64,000 nucleotides of DNA from contig NZ_LBJC01000080.1 in NCBI RefSeq assembly GCF_004114535.1, positions 96,492-160,491 of the forward strand, given 5' to 3'. The notes under the pieces were generated by a model. The model was not told where the DNA came from and searched no databases. It was given only the letters and a program-made list of their open reading frames with translations. Below are positions 52,238 to 61,871 of this stretch, in pieces. The position numbers and the translations under genes were made by a program. Source of the stretch: Bradyrhizobium nanningense (GTDB lineage Bacteria; Pseudomonadota; Alphaproteobacteria; Rhizobiales; Xanthobacteraceae). Numbering within the stretch: position 1 is the stretch's first letter; the number at the start of each line of letters is the position of its first letter.

Positions 52238-52344
52238 CTGTCATCGCCCGGCTCGACCGGGCGATCCGGTATTCCAGAGATGGACGTGATTAAGCCGAGA
52301 GGTCTCGGCGTACTGGATGCCCCGGTCAAGCCGGGGCATGACAG
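52238..52344. repeat. Palindromic repeat (CTGTCATCGCCCGG type)
   Basis: CTGTCATCGCCCGGC-TCGACCGGGCGAT opens, CGGTATTCCAGAGA and TACTGGATGCCCCGG form the centre, and GGTCAAGCCGGGGCATGACAG closes. Outer arms are inverted. Confidence 0.75.
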
Positions 52345-52365
52345 TGTCTTTGTCGCGAAGAGAGC

Positions 52366-52851
52366 TTACAGCTGCCCGAGCAGCGTATCGCCGCCGGAGA
52401 CCTCGACCTTGCCGGGCATCGCCTCGAGGTTCAGCTTCTTGACCACGCCATCCTCGACCAGCATCGAATAGCGCTTGGAGCGGATGCCGAGGCCGTTGGC
52501 GGAGGCGTCCAGCTCCATGCCGATCGCCTTGGTGAAATCGGCATTGCCGTCGGCGAGGAAGATGGCCTCGTCGCGCTGGTCGGTGTCGCGCTTCCAGGCG
52601 CTCATGACGAAGGCGTCGTTGACGGAGACGATGGCGATGCTGTCGACGCCCTTGTCCTTGATGGCATAGGCGTTGAGGAAGATGCTCGGCAGATGCATCT
52701 TGTGGCAGGTGCCGGTGTAGGCGCCGGGCACCGCGAACAGCGCCACCTTCTTACCCTTGAAGATATCGTCGGTGGTCTTCACCTGCGGGCCTTCCGCCGT
52801 CATCACACGGAATTTCGCTTCCGGCAGCTTGTCGCCAATCTGGATCGCCAT
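52366..52851 (-). CDS. Peroxiredoxin (Prx5/AhpE-like)
   Basis: 161 residues. The peroxidatic site PGAYTGTCHKMHLPS keeps the P-x3-T-x2-C motif. VDSIAIVSVNDAFVMSAWKRD and FLADGNADFTKAIGMELDASANGLGIRSKRYSMLV are typical of Prx5. It reduces peroxides with thiols, in the cytosol. ATG 52851 begins the conserved sequence. Confidence 0.95.
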   Translation of the reverse strand: MAIQIGDKLPEAKFRVMTAEGPQVKTTDDIFKGKKVALFAVPGAYTGTCHKMHLPSIFLNAYAIKDKGVDSIAIVSVNDAFVMSAWKRDTDQRDEAIFLADGNADFTKAIGMELDASANGLGIRSKRYSMLVEDGVVKKLNLEAMPGKVEVSGGDTLLGQL

Positions 52852-52970
52852 TGTCAGTCTCCCTGAAAATCGGTCCCGCTTTTTAGACCGTGCGGCGGGC
52901 CTGCACAATATTGCCGGCGGCCGAAGCGGAGAGACTTGGCCTTCTCCTTGGGCACTTCACCATCATGTCA

Positions 52971-53525
52971 TCACCCGGAAAAGCCGCCATCGTCGAGGAA
53001 GGCCTGCTCTTCCTCGGTGGTGTGGCGGCCGAGGAGGCGGTTGCGGTGGGGAAACCGGCCGAACCGCTGGATGATGTCGGCGTGCGCCCGGGCGTATTTC
53101 AGGTTCTCGGTATTGTCGGTTTGCTGAAACAGCGCGACGCAGTGCTCCTGATCGGCGAGGCGCTCGGAGTGCATCAAGGGCATGTACAGGAATTCGAGCA
53201 GGACGGGGTCGATCCTGGTATCGACACTCCGATCGATGGCACGGCGGGCGACGTCACGCGCCAGCGCGTCGCTGGCAAAGGCTTGCGGCGTGCCCCGAAA
53301 CATGTTGCGAGGAAACTGGTCGAGCACGATGACGAGCGCGAGCGCGCCGTCGTCGCTCGCCTCCCACGAGGCCAACTCGCCGGCGGCCGCCTTCTGCCAC
53401 AGCGTCAGAAAGCGGCGCCTGACCTCGGCGTCGAAAGCGTCGCTGCGCTTGTACCAGCGCTCGCGGCCGGCCTCGCGCCAGAAGGCGAGAATGCCTGATG
53501 GCGCGATGGCACCGACGTCCGGCAT
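52971..53525 (-). CDS. DUF924 family protein
   Basis: 184 residues. The segments ILAFWREAGRERWYKRSDAFDAEVRRRF, LVIVLDQFPRNMFRGTPQAFASD, FLYMPLMHSERLADQE and FGRFPHRNRLLGR are the DUF924 pattern, a helical, possibly TPR-like fold of unknown function. It begins 12 bases after the fadD stop codon and is likely co-transcribed with it. Confidence 0.92.
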   Translation of the reverse strand: MPDVGAIAPSGILAFWREAGRERWYKRSDAFDAEVRRRFLTLWQKAAAGELASWEASDDGALALVIVLDQFPRNMFRGTPQAFASDALARDVARRAIDRSVDTRIDPVLLEFLYMPLMHSERLADQEHCVALFQQTDNTENLKYARAHADIIQRFGRFPHRNRLLGRHTTEEEQAFLDDGGFSG

Positions 53526-53537
53526 CAGCGGTGCAGC

Positions 53538-55223
53538 TTACGCCGCCTCCGCCTTTTTCTCGTCGCGCAGCTCGCGGCGCAGGATCTTGCCGACATTGGT
53601 CTTGGGCAGATCGTTGCGGAATTCGATGTGCTTGGGCACCTTGTAGCCGGTGAGCTGCTCGTGACAGAACTTGATCACCGCCTCGGCGGTGAGGTTGGGA
53701 TCCTTCTTCACCACGAAAGCCTTCACCGCTTCGCCCGACTTGGAATCGGGGATGCCGATCACGGCGCATTCGAGCACGCCCGGATGGCTCGCGACCACTT
53801 CTTCGACCTCGTTCGGATAGACGTTGAAGCCGGAGACCAGGATCATGTCCTTCTTGCGGTCGACGATCTTGGTGTAGCCCTTCTCGTCCATTACGCCGAT
53901 GTCGCCGGTGCGGAAATAGCCGTCCGCGGTCATCACCTTGGCGGTCTCCTCCGGCCTGTTCCAGTAGCCCGACATCACCTGCGGACCCTTGGCGCAGATC
54001 TCTCCTGCCTGACCGAGCGGGACCTCGTTGCCGTCGTCATCGCGGATCGAGATGTAGGTCGACGGCACGGGAATGCCGATCGTACCGGTGAACTCCGTTG
54101 CCGTCGCCGGGTTGCAGGTCAGCGTCGGCGAAGTCTCCGACAAGCCGTAACCTTCGGCGATGAAGCAGCCGGTGATCGCCTTCCATTGATCGGCGACGGG
54201 ACGCTGCACCGCCATACCGCCGCCGTTTGAGATCTTCAGCTTGGAGAAGTCGAGCTTCTTGAAATCAGGGTGGTGCATCAAGCCGTTGTAGAGCGTGTTG
54301 ACGGCCGGGAAGCTGTTGACCTGGTATTTCGCCAGCTCCTTGACGAAGCCCGCAATGTCGCGCGGGTTGGGGATCAGGAGATTGCAGCCGCCGGCGCGCA
54401 CCGCGAGCAGGTAGCAGGCCGTCAGCGCGAAGATGTGATAGAGCGGCAGCGCGCAGACGATCATGAGCTGATCGACATGCGGCGGCGCGGCGACCGCCGG
54501 CTGAAGCCAGGCGTCATTCTGCAGGACGTTGGCCACGATGTTGCGGTGGAGCAGGGTGGCGCCCTTGGAGACGCCGGTGGTACCGCCGGTATATTGCAGG
54601 AAGGCGACGTCGCCCGGCGAGAGCTTTGGCTTGTTGAAGGTCATGCCGCGTCCAGCGGAGAGCGCGTCGTTGAAGGAGACCGAGCCCGGCAGCGACCAGG
54701 CCGGTACCATCTTCTTGACGCGGCGGACAACCAGATTGACGATCACGCCCTTGAAGCCGAGCAGGTCGCCCATGCTGGCGACGATGACATGCTTCACCGC
54801 GGTCTTCGCGATCACCTGCTCGACGGTGTGGGCGAAATTCTCCAGCACGATAATGGCTTCGGCGCCGGAATCCTTGAGCTGGTGCTCGAGCTCACGCGGG
54901 GTGTAGAGCGGGTTGACGTTGACGACCGCGAAGCCAGCGCGGAGCACGGCAGCCGTCGCAACGGGATATTGCAGCACGTTCGGCATCATGATGGCGACAC
55001 GGGCGCCGCGCTGCAGCCCGCGGCCCTGCAGATAGGCGGCGAGCGCGACCGACATCTGGTCGAGGTCGCGGTAGCTGATCGACTTGTCCATGCAGATGAA
55101 CGCCTTGCGGTCGGCGAACTTGGTGAAGCTCTCCTCAAGGAGGTCGACCAGCGATGCGTATTGGGTCGGCTCGATATCGGCGGGCACGCCGGGCGGATAT
55201 TGCTTGAGCCAGATGCGCTCCAT
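53538..55223 (-). CDS. fadD: Long-chain-fatty-acid-CoA ligase
   Basis: 561 residues. The ATP motif YTGGTTGVSKGATLLHRN, EGYGLSETSP, GYFRTGDIGVMDEKGY, and the FadD motif GFNVYPNEVEEVVASHPGV are intact. It activates imported fatty acids for beta-oxidation. The lead MERIWLKQYPPGVPADIEP is the FadD start. It is a second acyl-CoA ligase besides the one at 26227. Confidence 0.95.
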   Translation of the reverse strand: MERIWLKQYPPGVPADIEPTQYASLVDLLEESFTKFADRKAFICMDKSISYRDLDQMSVALAAYLQGRGLQRGARVAIMMPNVLQYPVATAAVLRAGFAVVNVNPLYTPRELEHQLKDSGAEAIIVLENFAHTVEQVIAKTAVKHVIVASMGDLLGFKGVIVNLVVRRVKKMVPAWSLPGSVSFNDALSAGRGMTFNKPKLSPGDVAFLQYTGGTTGVSKGATLLHRNIVANVLQNDAWLQPAVAAPPHVDQLMIVCALPLYHIFALTACYLLAVRAGGCNLLIPNPRDIAGFVKELAKYQVNSFPAVNTLYNGLMHHPDFKKLDFSKLKISNGGGMAVQRPVADQWKAITGCFIAEGYGLSETSPTLTCNPATATEFTGTIGIPVPSTYISIRDDDGNEVPLGQAGEICAKGPQVMSGYWNRPEETAKVMTADGYFRTGDIGVMDEKGYTKIVDRKKDMILVSGFNVYPNEVEEVVASHPGVLECAVIGIPDSKSGEAVKAFVVKKDPNLTAEAVIKFCHEQLTGYKVPKHIEFRNDLPKTNVGKILRRELRDEKKAEAA

Positions 55224-55412
55224 GGAAAACTCCCCTCATCTACCAGAGCCCGTTGTGTCTCGGGCTTGCCTCATTGCCGCCAGTATCGAACCTGCCGGAA
55301 CTGCTGGCAAGCCGTCGAGGCTTAGGGCAAAGGCCGGGGAGTGGCTACTGGAATCATCGCGAACAGCTGCCGCAGGTGCGAAGCCGGGCCGGCTCTCGGC
55401 CCGGCGTGCGGG

Positions 55413-56930
55413 TCAACCGTTGTTGGCCGGCTTGGCGGCGGGCTTGGTCGCGGCCTTGGGCTTGGCGGGCTTCTGATCGCCGCTGGCCGCAGGCTTGTCG
55501 GCGGATTTTGCCGCCGCATCATGCTTGGCGGCAGCATGCTTGGGCGCTGCCGGCTTCGCCGCAGTCTTAGGCTCGCTCTTGGGGTCGCCCTTCGCGTCGT
55601 TTTTGCCGTCGCTCTTACCGTTGTTCTTGGCCCCAGCCGGCTTGGCATCCGGCTTCACCGCTGCCGTCTTGGTGTTAGCGTCCTTGCCCCCGTCTTTCGG
55701 CCTGTCGGCCGCATCAGGCTTCTTGGCCACGCGCGACTTCTTGCCACGCGGTTTGGACGCCGCCTGCTGGTCGGCATCGGCCGCGACCGCCGCGATCAGG
55801 GCGGGGCCGGTACGGGTCGGGCCGGTATAGACCAGCACGGGCTCGGCCGCCGCCGGCGGAGAGGCCATCAATTCGGAGGCCTTCATCAGGGGCGGCTGGA
55901 GGCCGGCGGTGAAGAAGGTCACCTGGGCTTCGCCGCCGGTGGCCGAGGCCGATCCTGATGTGCCGCCATTGGCGGCAATCAGCGCATCGTCGTCGTCGCT
56001 GGCCGGCCGCTTGCGCTGGCCGCCGCACATCTCGTCGCGCAGGTTCGGCGGCGAGGCGTCGACCGGCACGAGGTTCTCGACCGTGCCGAGCGAGGGGCGC
56101 AGCCATGTCAGATTGTCTTGGGCGAAGCCGCGCTCCAGCAGCTGCGCCGCCTTCACCGCGCGCGCGGTGCCGGAGTTCGCACCCAGCACCACCGCGATCA
56201 GCCGGCGGCCGTTGCGGGTGGCCGAGGCGACGAGATTGTAGCCGGAGGCGCAGATGAAGCCGGTCTTGAAACCGTCGGCACCGGGATAGCGGCCGATCAG
56301 CTTGTTGAAATTGCCGGTGACGCGCTTGCCGAAGCGGATCGCCGGGATGTGGACGAAGTATTCGTATTCCGGCAGGTCGCGCAGGAACGAGCGCGCCAGG
56401 ATGCCGAGGTCGCGCGCCGACGTGATCTGGCCGTCGGCGGGCAGGCCGTTCGGATTGACGTAGCTGGTCTGCGTCATGCCGAGCTTCTTCGCGGTGTCGT
56501 TCATCATCGCAGAGAAGCCGTCGATCGAACCGCCGACGCCTTCGGCGAGCACCACGGCCATGTCGTTCGCCGACTTGACCATCATCATCTTCAGCGCGTT
56601 GTCGACGGTGAGCTGCGTTCCCGGACGGAATCCCATCTTCGAGGGCGATTGCGAGGCCGCAATCGGCGACACCGTGAGCAGCGTGTCGAGCGTCAGTCTG
56701 CCGTCCTTGACCGCCTTCAGCGTCACATAGGCGGTCATGATCTTGGTGACGGAGGCCGGATACCAGGGAATGGTCGCGTTGTCCGCCTGCAGCACCTTGC
56801 CGCTGTCGGCCTCGATCAGCAGCAGCGCCTCGGCGCTCGCCGCGCGCGGCGCAAGCAGCGCGGCACATGCGAGGCTCGCAGCGAACAGGTTGAACAGCGA
56901 TTTGCGAAGCAGCGGGCGTAGGGCGTGCAC
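55413..56930 (-). CDS. D-alanyl-D-alanine carboxypeptidase (S11 family)
   Basis: 505 residues. A signal peptide (LFNLFAASLACAALLAPRAASAEA) precedes the S11 active site: SVTK in WYPASVTKIMTAY, SAND in MVKSANDMAVVLAE, and KTG in DGFKTGFICASG. The enzyme trims pentapeptides of peptidoglycan in the periplasm. From about residue 390 there is an unusual tail of about 115 residues rich in Lys, Ala and Pro, which could bind the envelope. Confidence 0.95.
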   Translation of the reverse strand: MHALRPLLRKSLFNLFAASLACAALLAPRAASAEALLLIEADSGKVLQADNATIPWYPASVTKIMTAYVTLKAVKDGRLTLDTLLTVSPIAASQSPSKMGFRPGTQLTVDNALKMMMVKSANDMAVVLAEGVGGSIDGFSAMMNDTAKKLGMTQTSYVNPNGLPADGQITSARDLGILARSFLRDLPEYEYFVHIPAIRFGKRVTGNFNKLIGRYPGADGFKTGFICASGYNLVASATRNGRRLIAVVLGANSGTARAVKAAQLLERGFAQDNLTWLRPSLGTVENLVPVDASPPNLRDEMCGGQRKRPASDDDDALIAANGGTSGSASATGGEAQVTFFTAGLQPPLMKASELMASPPAAAEPVLVYTGPTRTGPALIAAVAADADQQAASKPRGKKSRVAKKPDAADRPKDGGKDANTKTAAVKPDAKPAGAKNNGKSDGKNDAKGDPKSEPKTAAKPAAPKHAAAKHDAAAKSADKPAASGDQKPAKPKAATKPAAKPANNG

Positions 56931-57119
56931 TATCCGATTCCGGTCCTTGGAGACCCGCCTGATACGGGCGGTTCTCGTGATCTGATTGTCGGTTCTGAAA
57001 TCCAGCGCCGCCGCTTGCGGCGTCGCAAACCTATACCGGCTGATGCGTCGAGAACAGGGGGCTGGGTGCGGTATTCCGCAATGAAATAGGCCGAATTTCG
57101 ACGGCGCTGTGAGGACTTG

Positions 57120-58916
57120 CTAGGGGGATTTGGCTGCCGTCGCGGCAGCCTCAGAAGCCGTCACGCTGGCCCGTGCGGTTTCATGGACCATGAACTGAGC
57201 CCTGGCGAGCTCGGCAAAATGGCCGCCTTTGGCCACGAGTTCATCGAAAGTTCCGCTTTCGATGACGCGCCCGTTCTCGAACACCAGGATCCGCGTGGCG
57301 TTGCGAATGGTGGAGAGGCGATGGGCGATCACGAAGGTGGTGCGGCCCTTCATCACTTCGTCGAGAGCGGTATTCACCTTGGCCTCGGTGACGGCGTCGA
57401 GCGCGCTGGTGGCTTCGTCCAGGATCAGGATCGGCGGGTCCTTCAAGAGCGCGCGGGCGATCGACAGGCGCTGCCGCTCGCCGCCGGACAGCATGCGACC
57501 GCGCTCGCCGGCATTGGTCTCGAAACCGCCGCTGCGCTCGATGAATTCGAGCGCCTGCGCGCGCGCCGCCGCCTGGCGCATCTCGGCCTCGGTCGCATCC
57601 GGCTTGCCGACCCGCAGATTCTCCGCGATCGAACGGTTGAACAGCAGCGCTTCCTGGAACACGACGCCGATGTTCCTCCGCAGCGAGGTCAGCGTCACGC
57701 CGCGCACGTCCATGCCGTCGATCTTGATGAAGCCGGATTGCGGATCGAAGGCGCGATGCAGCAGCGCGATCGCGGTCGATTTGCCGGCGCCGGTCGGGCC
57801 GACCAGCGCGATGGTCTGGCCGGGCAGCGCGGCGAAGGTGAGATCCTCGATCGCCGGCCGCTTGCCGTCGTAGGAGAAGGTGACGTCGTTGAACTCGACG
57901 AGGCCGGACAGCCTGCCGGCATCGATCGCGTCGTGGCGATCGTGCACCGCGGGCACGGCGTCGAGCACATTGAAGAACTCGCGCAGACGCGGAGCTTCCA
58001 TGAACACGTTGTTGATGAAGCTCACGACCTGCTCCAGCTTCTGGATCAAGAGCGTGGCGAAGCTCACGAACATCACGATCTCGCCGACGGATGTCAGTCC
58101 CTGGTCGTGCAGCGCGATGCCGAACGTGAAGATCGCCAGCACCGTGATGGTGGTGGAGGCGCGCGTGATGACGGTGACCAGCGCCCACCACGACAGTACC
58201 GGCATCTGGGCTTCGAGCAATTGATCGGCGACGGAGCGCAGTCCCTTCACCTCGGATTCGACGCGGACGAAGCTCTGCACCAGCGCGACGTTGCCGAGCG
58301 CATCGGAAGCGCGGGCGGAAAGCTCGCTGTAATGCTCCTCGACTTCCATCTGCATGCCGAAGGTCTTGCGCACCACGAAGGTCGTCAGTGCGGTGAAGAC
58401 GATGCAAAGAACGAACAGGAGGATCGCGAGCCGCCAGTTCAGGTAGAGCGACAGCGGCAGCAGCACCAGGACCGAGAGGATCGCGGCAAAGTGCTCGCGG
58501 AAGAAGCCGAGCCACAGCCGCCACAACGCGTCGGTGCCGTTGAGCATCACTTTCATCAGGCGGCCCGAATGGGTGCCGGAGTGGAAGGTCAGCGGCAATT
58601 GCAAGATGTGCTCGAAATAGTCGGTCAGCACCGCCTGGCGCTGCCGGTGCGAGAGCCGGTCGGCTTGCAGGGCCACGAGCGCGCTGCACAGGATGGTGAA
58701 GAGCCCGAACGCGACCCAGGCGGCCAGGAACGGCCAGGCCGAGTTCGAGCCGGCCACCGTCTTGCCGGAGAGCACGTCGACGATCCGGCCGAACAGCACG
58801 GGTTCGGCAAATTGCGAGCCTGCCAGCAGGAGATTGGCGACCGCGAGCAGCCAGCCCAGCCGCGCCTCGTTGCCGAGCAGCTCGAGAACGCGGGTATAGA
58901 GACGGAGGATGGACAT
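57120..58916 (-). CDS. ndvA: Cyclic beta-glucan ABC exporter (NdvA-like)
   Basis: 598 residues. An N-terminal six-helix domain and a C-terminal ATPase with Walker A GPTGAGKST, signature LSGGERQR, and Walker B ILILDEATSALD. The start MSILRLYTRVLELLGNEARLGW and AEPVLFGRIVDVLSG match NdvA, which exports cyclic beta-1,2 or beta-1,3/1,6 glucans to the periplasm. No ndvB-like synthase is in the window, so the name rests on similarity alone. Confidence 0.85.
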   Translation of the reverse strand: MSILRLYTRVLELLGNEARLGWLLAVANLLLAGSQFAEPVLFGRIVDVLSGKTVAGSNSAWPFLAAWVAFGLFTILCSALVALQADRLSHRQRQAVLTDYFEHILQLPLTFHSGTHSGRLMKVMLNGTDALWRLWLGFFREHFAAILSVLVLLPLSLYLNWRLAILLFVLCIVFTALTTFVVRKTFGMQMEVEEHYSELSARASDALGNVALVQSFVRVESEVKGLRSVADQLLEAQMPVLSWWALVTVITRASTTITVLAIFTFGIALHDQGLTSVGEIVMFVSFATLLIQKLEQVVSFINNVFMEAPRLREFFNVLDAVPAVHDRHDAIDAGRLSGLVEFNDVTFSYDGKRPAIEDLTFAALPGQTIALVGPTGAGKSTAIALLHRAFDPQSGFIKIDGMDVRGVTLTSLRRNIGVVFQEALLFNRSIAENLRVGKPDATEAEMRQAAARAQALEFIERSGGFETNAGERGRMLSGGERQRLSIARALLKDPPILILDEATSALDAVTEAKVNTALDEVMKGRTTFVIAHRLSTIRNATRILVFENGRVIESGTFDELVAKGGHFAELARAQFMVHETARASVTASEAAATAAKSP

Positions 58917-59002
58917 GCGGGCGACGAAACTCGAGCGGATAACGGGGCCTGTATTCTAAGCAGGGATCGCGCGCGAGATATAGCGGAAGCTGTCAGTTTT
59001 TC

Positions 59003-60055
59003 TCAATTGATCAGCCGCCCCGCGACCGGCGGCAGGAACCGATCGTCGAAGATGTCGCCCGCCGTGGGCCGCTTGCGGAATTTGAAGTCCTGCGCGATCT
59101 GGTCGATCGAGCGTTCCAGGCGCAGTGGCTCGATACCGCCGAGACCGTTGCGCTTGACCTCGTCGGTCAGGACGTTGTCGGCGAGGACGGCGCGCAGGCG
59201 TTCCAGCTCCAGGTCGCGGTCGCCGCCGTCGATGCGGCTCGCGACCTCGTCCGCCGCACGCGCCGGTTCCTTGGCGGTCGCGGTGATGCCGGCGATCAAG
59301 GCGCGGATGAAGCCCTTCACGGCATCCGGCTTCGCTGCGGCGAAGGCGGGATTGGCCACCACGGCGAAGCCATAGGCCTCGCAGCCATAGTCGGCGTAAC
59401 GCAGCACGACGAGATCGGCTCCGGGCACGCCGCGATCACGCAGGTTCACTGCCGAGAGATAGCTGAAGCCCGCGACGGCATCGACCTGTCCCGCGGACAG
59501 GATCGGCTCGCGCACCGCCGCGCTGATCCTGTGGAATTTGACGTGCGATGCCTTGATGCCGTTCTGCTGCGCCAGCGCCGGCCACAGCCGCATCGACAGA
59601 TCGCCGTCGGCAACGCCGACGGTCTTGCCGTCGAGATCGGGCAATAGATGAATGCCGCGGCTCTTGCGCGCCACGATCGCGTAAGGCGCGCTGTTGAACA
59701 GCACGAACACCGCCTTGACCGGCGCCGCATCCTCCTTGTCGCGAAATCGGATCAGCTCGTTGATGTCGACGAGCGCAAGTTCGCTGTCGCCTTTGGCGAC
59801 GCCTGCGAGCGCCTCGGTCGATCCGGTCGCGCTGCTGAAGGACACGTTGAGACGCTCGGCGCCGAACCTGCCGTCCTTCGCCGCAAGAAAGAACGGCGCC
59901 ATGCTCGCATCGAGCGGGCGGTCGAAGGTGAAGTGAATCGCAACGGAGGATGGCGCAGGCGTCTCGGCCGCGCTGACACCGCGTGCAATCGGTGTCGCAA
60001 GCGAGATCGAGAGGGCCAGCAGGCAACGAAGCGCGATCGTCTTGAATTCCGACAT
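59003..60055 (-). CDS. ABC transporter substrate-binding protein (NMT1/SsuA-like)
   Basis: 350 residues. A signal peptide (ALRCLLALSISLATPIARGVSAAE) precedes an NMT1/THI5-type domain (IHFTFDRPLDASMAPFFLAAKDGRFGAERLNVSFSSATGSTEALAGVAKGDSELALVDI). Likely ligands are sulfonates, nitrate or pyrimidine precursors. No cognate permease or ATPase is adjacent; the exporter downstream is unrelated. ATG 60055 starts the signal peptide. Confidence 0.88.
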   Translation of the reverse strand: MSEFKTIALRCLLALSISLATPIARGVSAAETPAPSSVAIHFTFDRPLDASMAPFFLAAKDGRFGAERLNVSFSSATGSTEALAGVAKGDSELALVDINELIRFRDKEDAAPVKAVFVLFNSAPYAIVARKSRGIHLLPDLDGKTVGVADGDLSMRLWPALAQQNGIKASHVKFHRISAAVREPILSAGQVDAVAGFSYLSAVNLRDRGVPGADLVVLRYADYGCEAYGFAVVANPAFAAAKPDAVKGFIRALIAGITATAKEPARAADEVASRIDGGDRDLELERLRAVLADNVLTDEVKRNGLGGIEPLRLERSIDQIAQDFKFRKRPTAGDIFDDRFLPPVAGRLIN

Positions 60056-60284
60056 CAGTTGCGCCGGTCCCGCATTGTTATGGTTTGGTGACGCTTGCAG
60101 CGCCGGCTGGCGGTCAGTCTTTCCGTGCCAACATGAACGGAGGATGAGCGGCGGTTGCGTCACGATTACGCAACCCCGTTCAGCTTGTGTTGGGGTTGGG
60201 GAACCCAACTTGGGCTATGCGGGTTTGAAAGGCATGAGCCTGTCCGCAGGCGTCCATTCCAGGTCCCAAAGGAGGGCCCAAGAC

Positions 60285-60653
60285 ATGTTCGAGCGATTCT
60301 CCAATTTTGCGGGCCGAAAGGCCGTTCTTGCCACCGCCACGGTGCTGGCGCTGACCACGATTGCCCCGACCGCTTCATACGCGGGCGGCCGCCACTGGCA
60401 TGGCGGTGGAGGTGGCGCGGCTGCTGCTGCGGCTTTCGCGGCCATCGGCACCGGTCTTGCCATCGCGGCAACCCGGGACTCCTACGCCTATGATTACGGT
60501 CCGGGCTATGGTTATTACGGCGGTCCCGCCTATTACAGCGGCCCTGCCTACGGTCCCTATTATGGTCCGGGCCCGAACTTCCAGTATCAGCGCTACGGCG
60601 GCACCGCTCCGTCCGAGTATTGCGGCCAGGGTTATTACCAGAACTGCTACTAG
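60285..60653 (+). CDS. Gly/Tyr-rich small exported protein
   Basis: 122 residues. A signal-peptide-like segment (RKAVLATATVLALTTIAPTASYAGG) is followed by HWHGGGGGAAAAAAFAA, a short helix, and a repetitive tail of Tyr, Gly and Pro (YDYGPGYGYYGGPAYYSGP) ending YCGQGYYQNCY. It resembles Bradyrhizobium exported glycine/tyrosine-rich proteins of unknown role. AAAGGAGG lies before the ATG, and a strong terminator follows. Confidence 0.8.
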   Translation: MFERFSNFAGRKAVLATATVLALTTIAPTASYAGGRHWHGGGGGAAAAAAFAAIGTGLAIAATRDSYAYDYGPGYGYYGGPAYYSGPAYGPYYGPGPNFQYQRYGGTAPSEYCGQGYYQNCY

Positions 60654-60677
60654 CTCTGGCAGCTCGGGTTGACCAGG

Positions 60678-60713
60678 ACAGGCCGTCGCGCTTGCCGCGC
60701 CGGCCTGTTTTTT
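60678..60713 (+). terminator. Rho-independent terminator after the Gly/Tyr-rich gene
   Basis: ACAGGCC (60678-60684) and GGCCTGT (60702-60708) pair across a GC-rich loop and are followed by a T-run. Confidence 0.9.
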
Positions 60714-60770
60714 GCTTTTATGCCCACGCGTTAACACGCCCGCCATTTGTTTAGAGTAGTTTTGAGTACC

Positions 60771-61175
60771 ATGAGTGATTCGCTTGAGCGGCTATATCTG
60801 GCTGTGCTCGCGGCCAGGGACCTTGATCCGGCAACATCGCGTACGGCCCGGCTGTTTCAGCGCGGGCCCTCAAAAATGGCAAAGAAGCTCGCCGAAGAGG
60901 CCATCGAGGTCGTGATCGATGCCGTCAATGGCGACACCGACGCCGTGGTCCGCGAAAGCGCCGACCTCTTGTACAATCTCACCGTGCTCTGGGCCTCTGC
61001 CGGCGTGCGCCCCGAGGACGTCTGGCGCGAGATGACGCGGCGGGAAGACATGCTCGGCATCGCCGAGAAGCTGCCGAAATCGTCGATGAAGCTGCCCAAG
61101 GTCGCGTCACCGCGCGTGGCTGCCAGGCGGCCAATTGTCGCGCTCGAGGGGCGTGCCGCGCGCAAGCGCCACTAG
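60771..61175 (+). CDS. HisE-like phosphoribosyl-ATP pyrophosphatase (MazG fold)
   Basis: 134 residues. The MazG/HisE metal motif is in KMAKKLAEEAIEVVIDAVNGDTDAVVRESADLLYNLTVLWASAG. HisE hydrolyses phosphoribosyl-ATP in histidine synthesis. Here the gene stands alone, outside any his operon, with a basic tail from about 105, so it may be a second HisE or another house-cleaning NTP pyrophosphatase. The start is ATG 60771. Confidence 0.8.
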   Translation: MSDSLERLYLAVLAARDLDPATSRTARLFQRGPSKMAKKLAEEAIEVVIDAVNGDTDAVVRESADLLYNLTVLWASAGVRPEDVWREMTRREDMLGIAEKLPKSSMKLPKVASPRVAARRPIVALEGRAARKRH

Positions 61176-61241
61176 AAACGTCATAATTCGCCTCAATCTC
61201 GGCATGGACAAATCCGTCCCATGGTGCTTCATCGCGGCGCC

Positions 61242-61823
61242 ATGCTGAAACGTATTTACGACTGGTGCATCGACGCCGCCCACAAGCCCTACGCGCTCTG
61301 GATCATGGGCGTGGTGTCTTTCGCCGAAAGCTCCTTCTTTCCGGTTCCGCCGGATGTGATGCTGATCCCGATGTCGCTGGCGCGTCCGCAGCGCGCCTGG
61401 CTCTATGCGACGGTCTGCACCGCGACCTCGGTGCTCGGCGGGATGCTCGGTTACGCCATCGGCGCGCTGCTCTATGACTCGCTGGGTCATTGGCTGATCC
61501 AGCTTTACGGGCTCGGTGATCAGGTCGACGGATTCCGTGCCAAATACGCCGAATGGGGGGCGGTGATTATTCTGCTCAAGGGGCTGACGCCGATCCCGTA
61601 CAAGCTCGTCACCATCACCTCGGGCTTTGCCGGCTACAATCCGCTTTTGTTCGTCCTGTTCTCCGTCATTGCGCGCGGCGGGCGCTTCTTCATCGTCGCG
61701 ATCCTGCTCAACCGCTATGGCGATTGGATCCGCGTCAGGATCGAGAAGCATCTTGGGCTCGTGGTGGCGATCGGCGCCGCGGCGTTGGTGCTCGGCTTCG
61801 TCATCGCCATCAAGCTGATCTAG
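61242..61823 (+). CDS. DedA/YqaA-family membrane protein
   Basis: 193 residues. FAESSFFPVPPDVMLIPMSLARP and LKGLTPIPYKLVTITSGFAGY match the YqaA/DedA (SNARE-associated) family. About four membrane helices are visible. Members contribute to membrane homeostasis, perhaps as lipid scramblases. ATG 61242 begins MLKRIYDW. Confidence 0.88.
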   Translation: MLKRIYDWCIDAAHKPYALWIMGVVSFAESSFFPVPPDVMLIPMSLARPQRAWLYATVCTATSVLGGMLGYAIGALLYDSLGHWLIQLYGLGDQVDGFRAKYAEWGAVIILLKGLTPIPYKLVTITSGFAGYNPLLFVLFSVIARGGRFFIVAILLNRYGDWIRVRIEKHLGLVVAIGAAALVLGFVIAIKLI

Positions 61824-61871
61824 CGGCGTGGCCGCTTTGCCGCCGGGCCGGCTTCGGCTACGGTTGCCGTC

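Noticed and set aside
57120..60055. Substrate-binding protein and NdvA-like exporter as one ABC transporter
   Set aside because: The exporter is a fused permease-ATPase of the glucan type and needs no binding protein; NMT1-type proteins serve importers.
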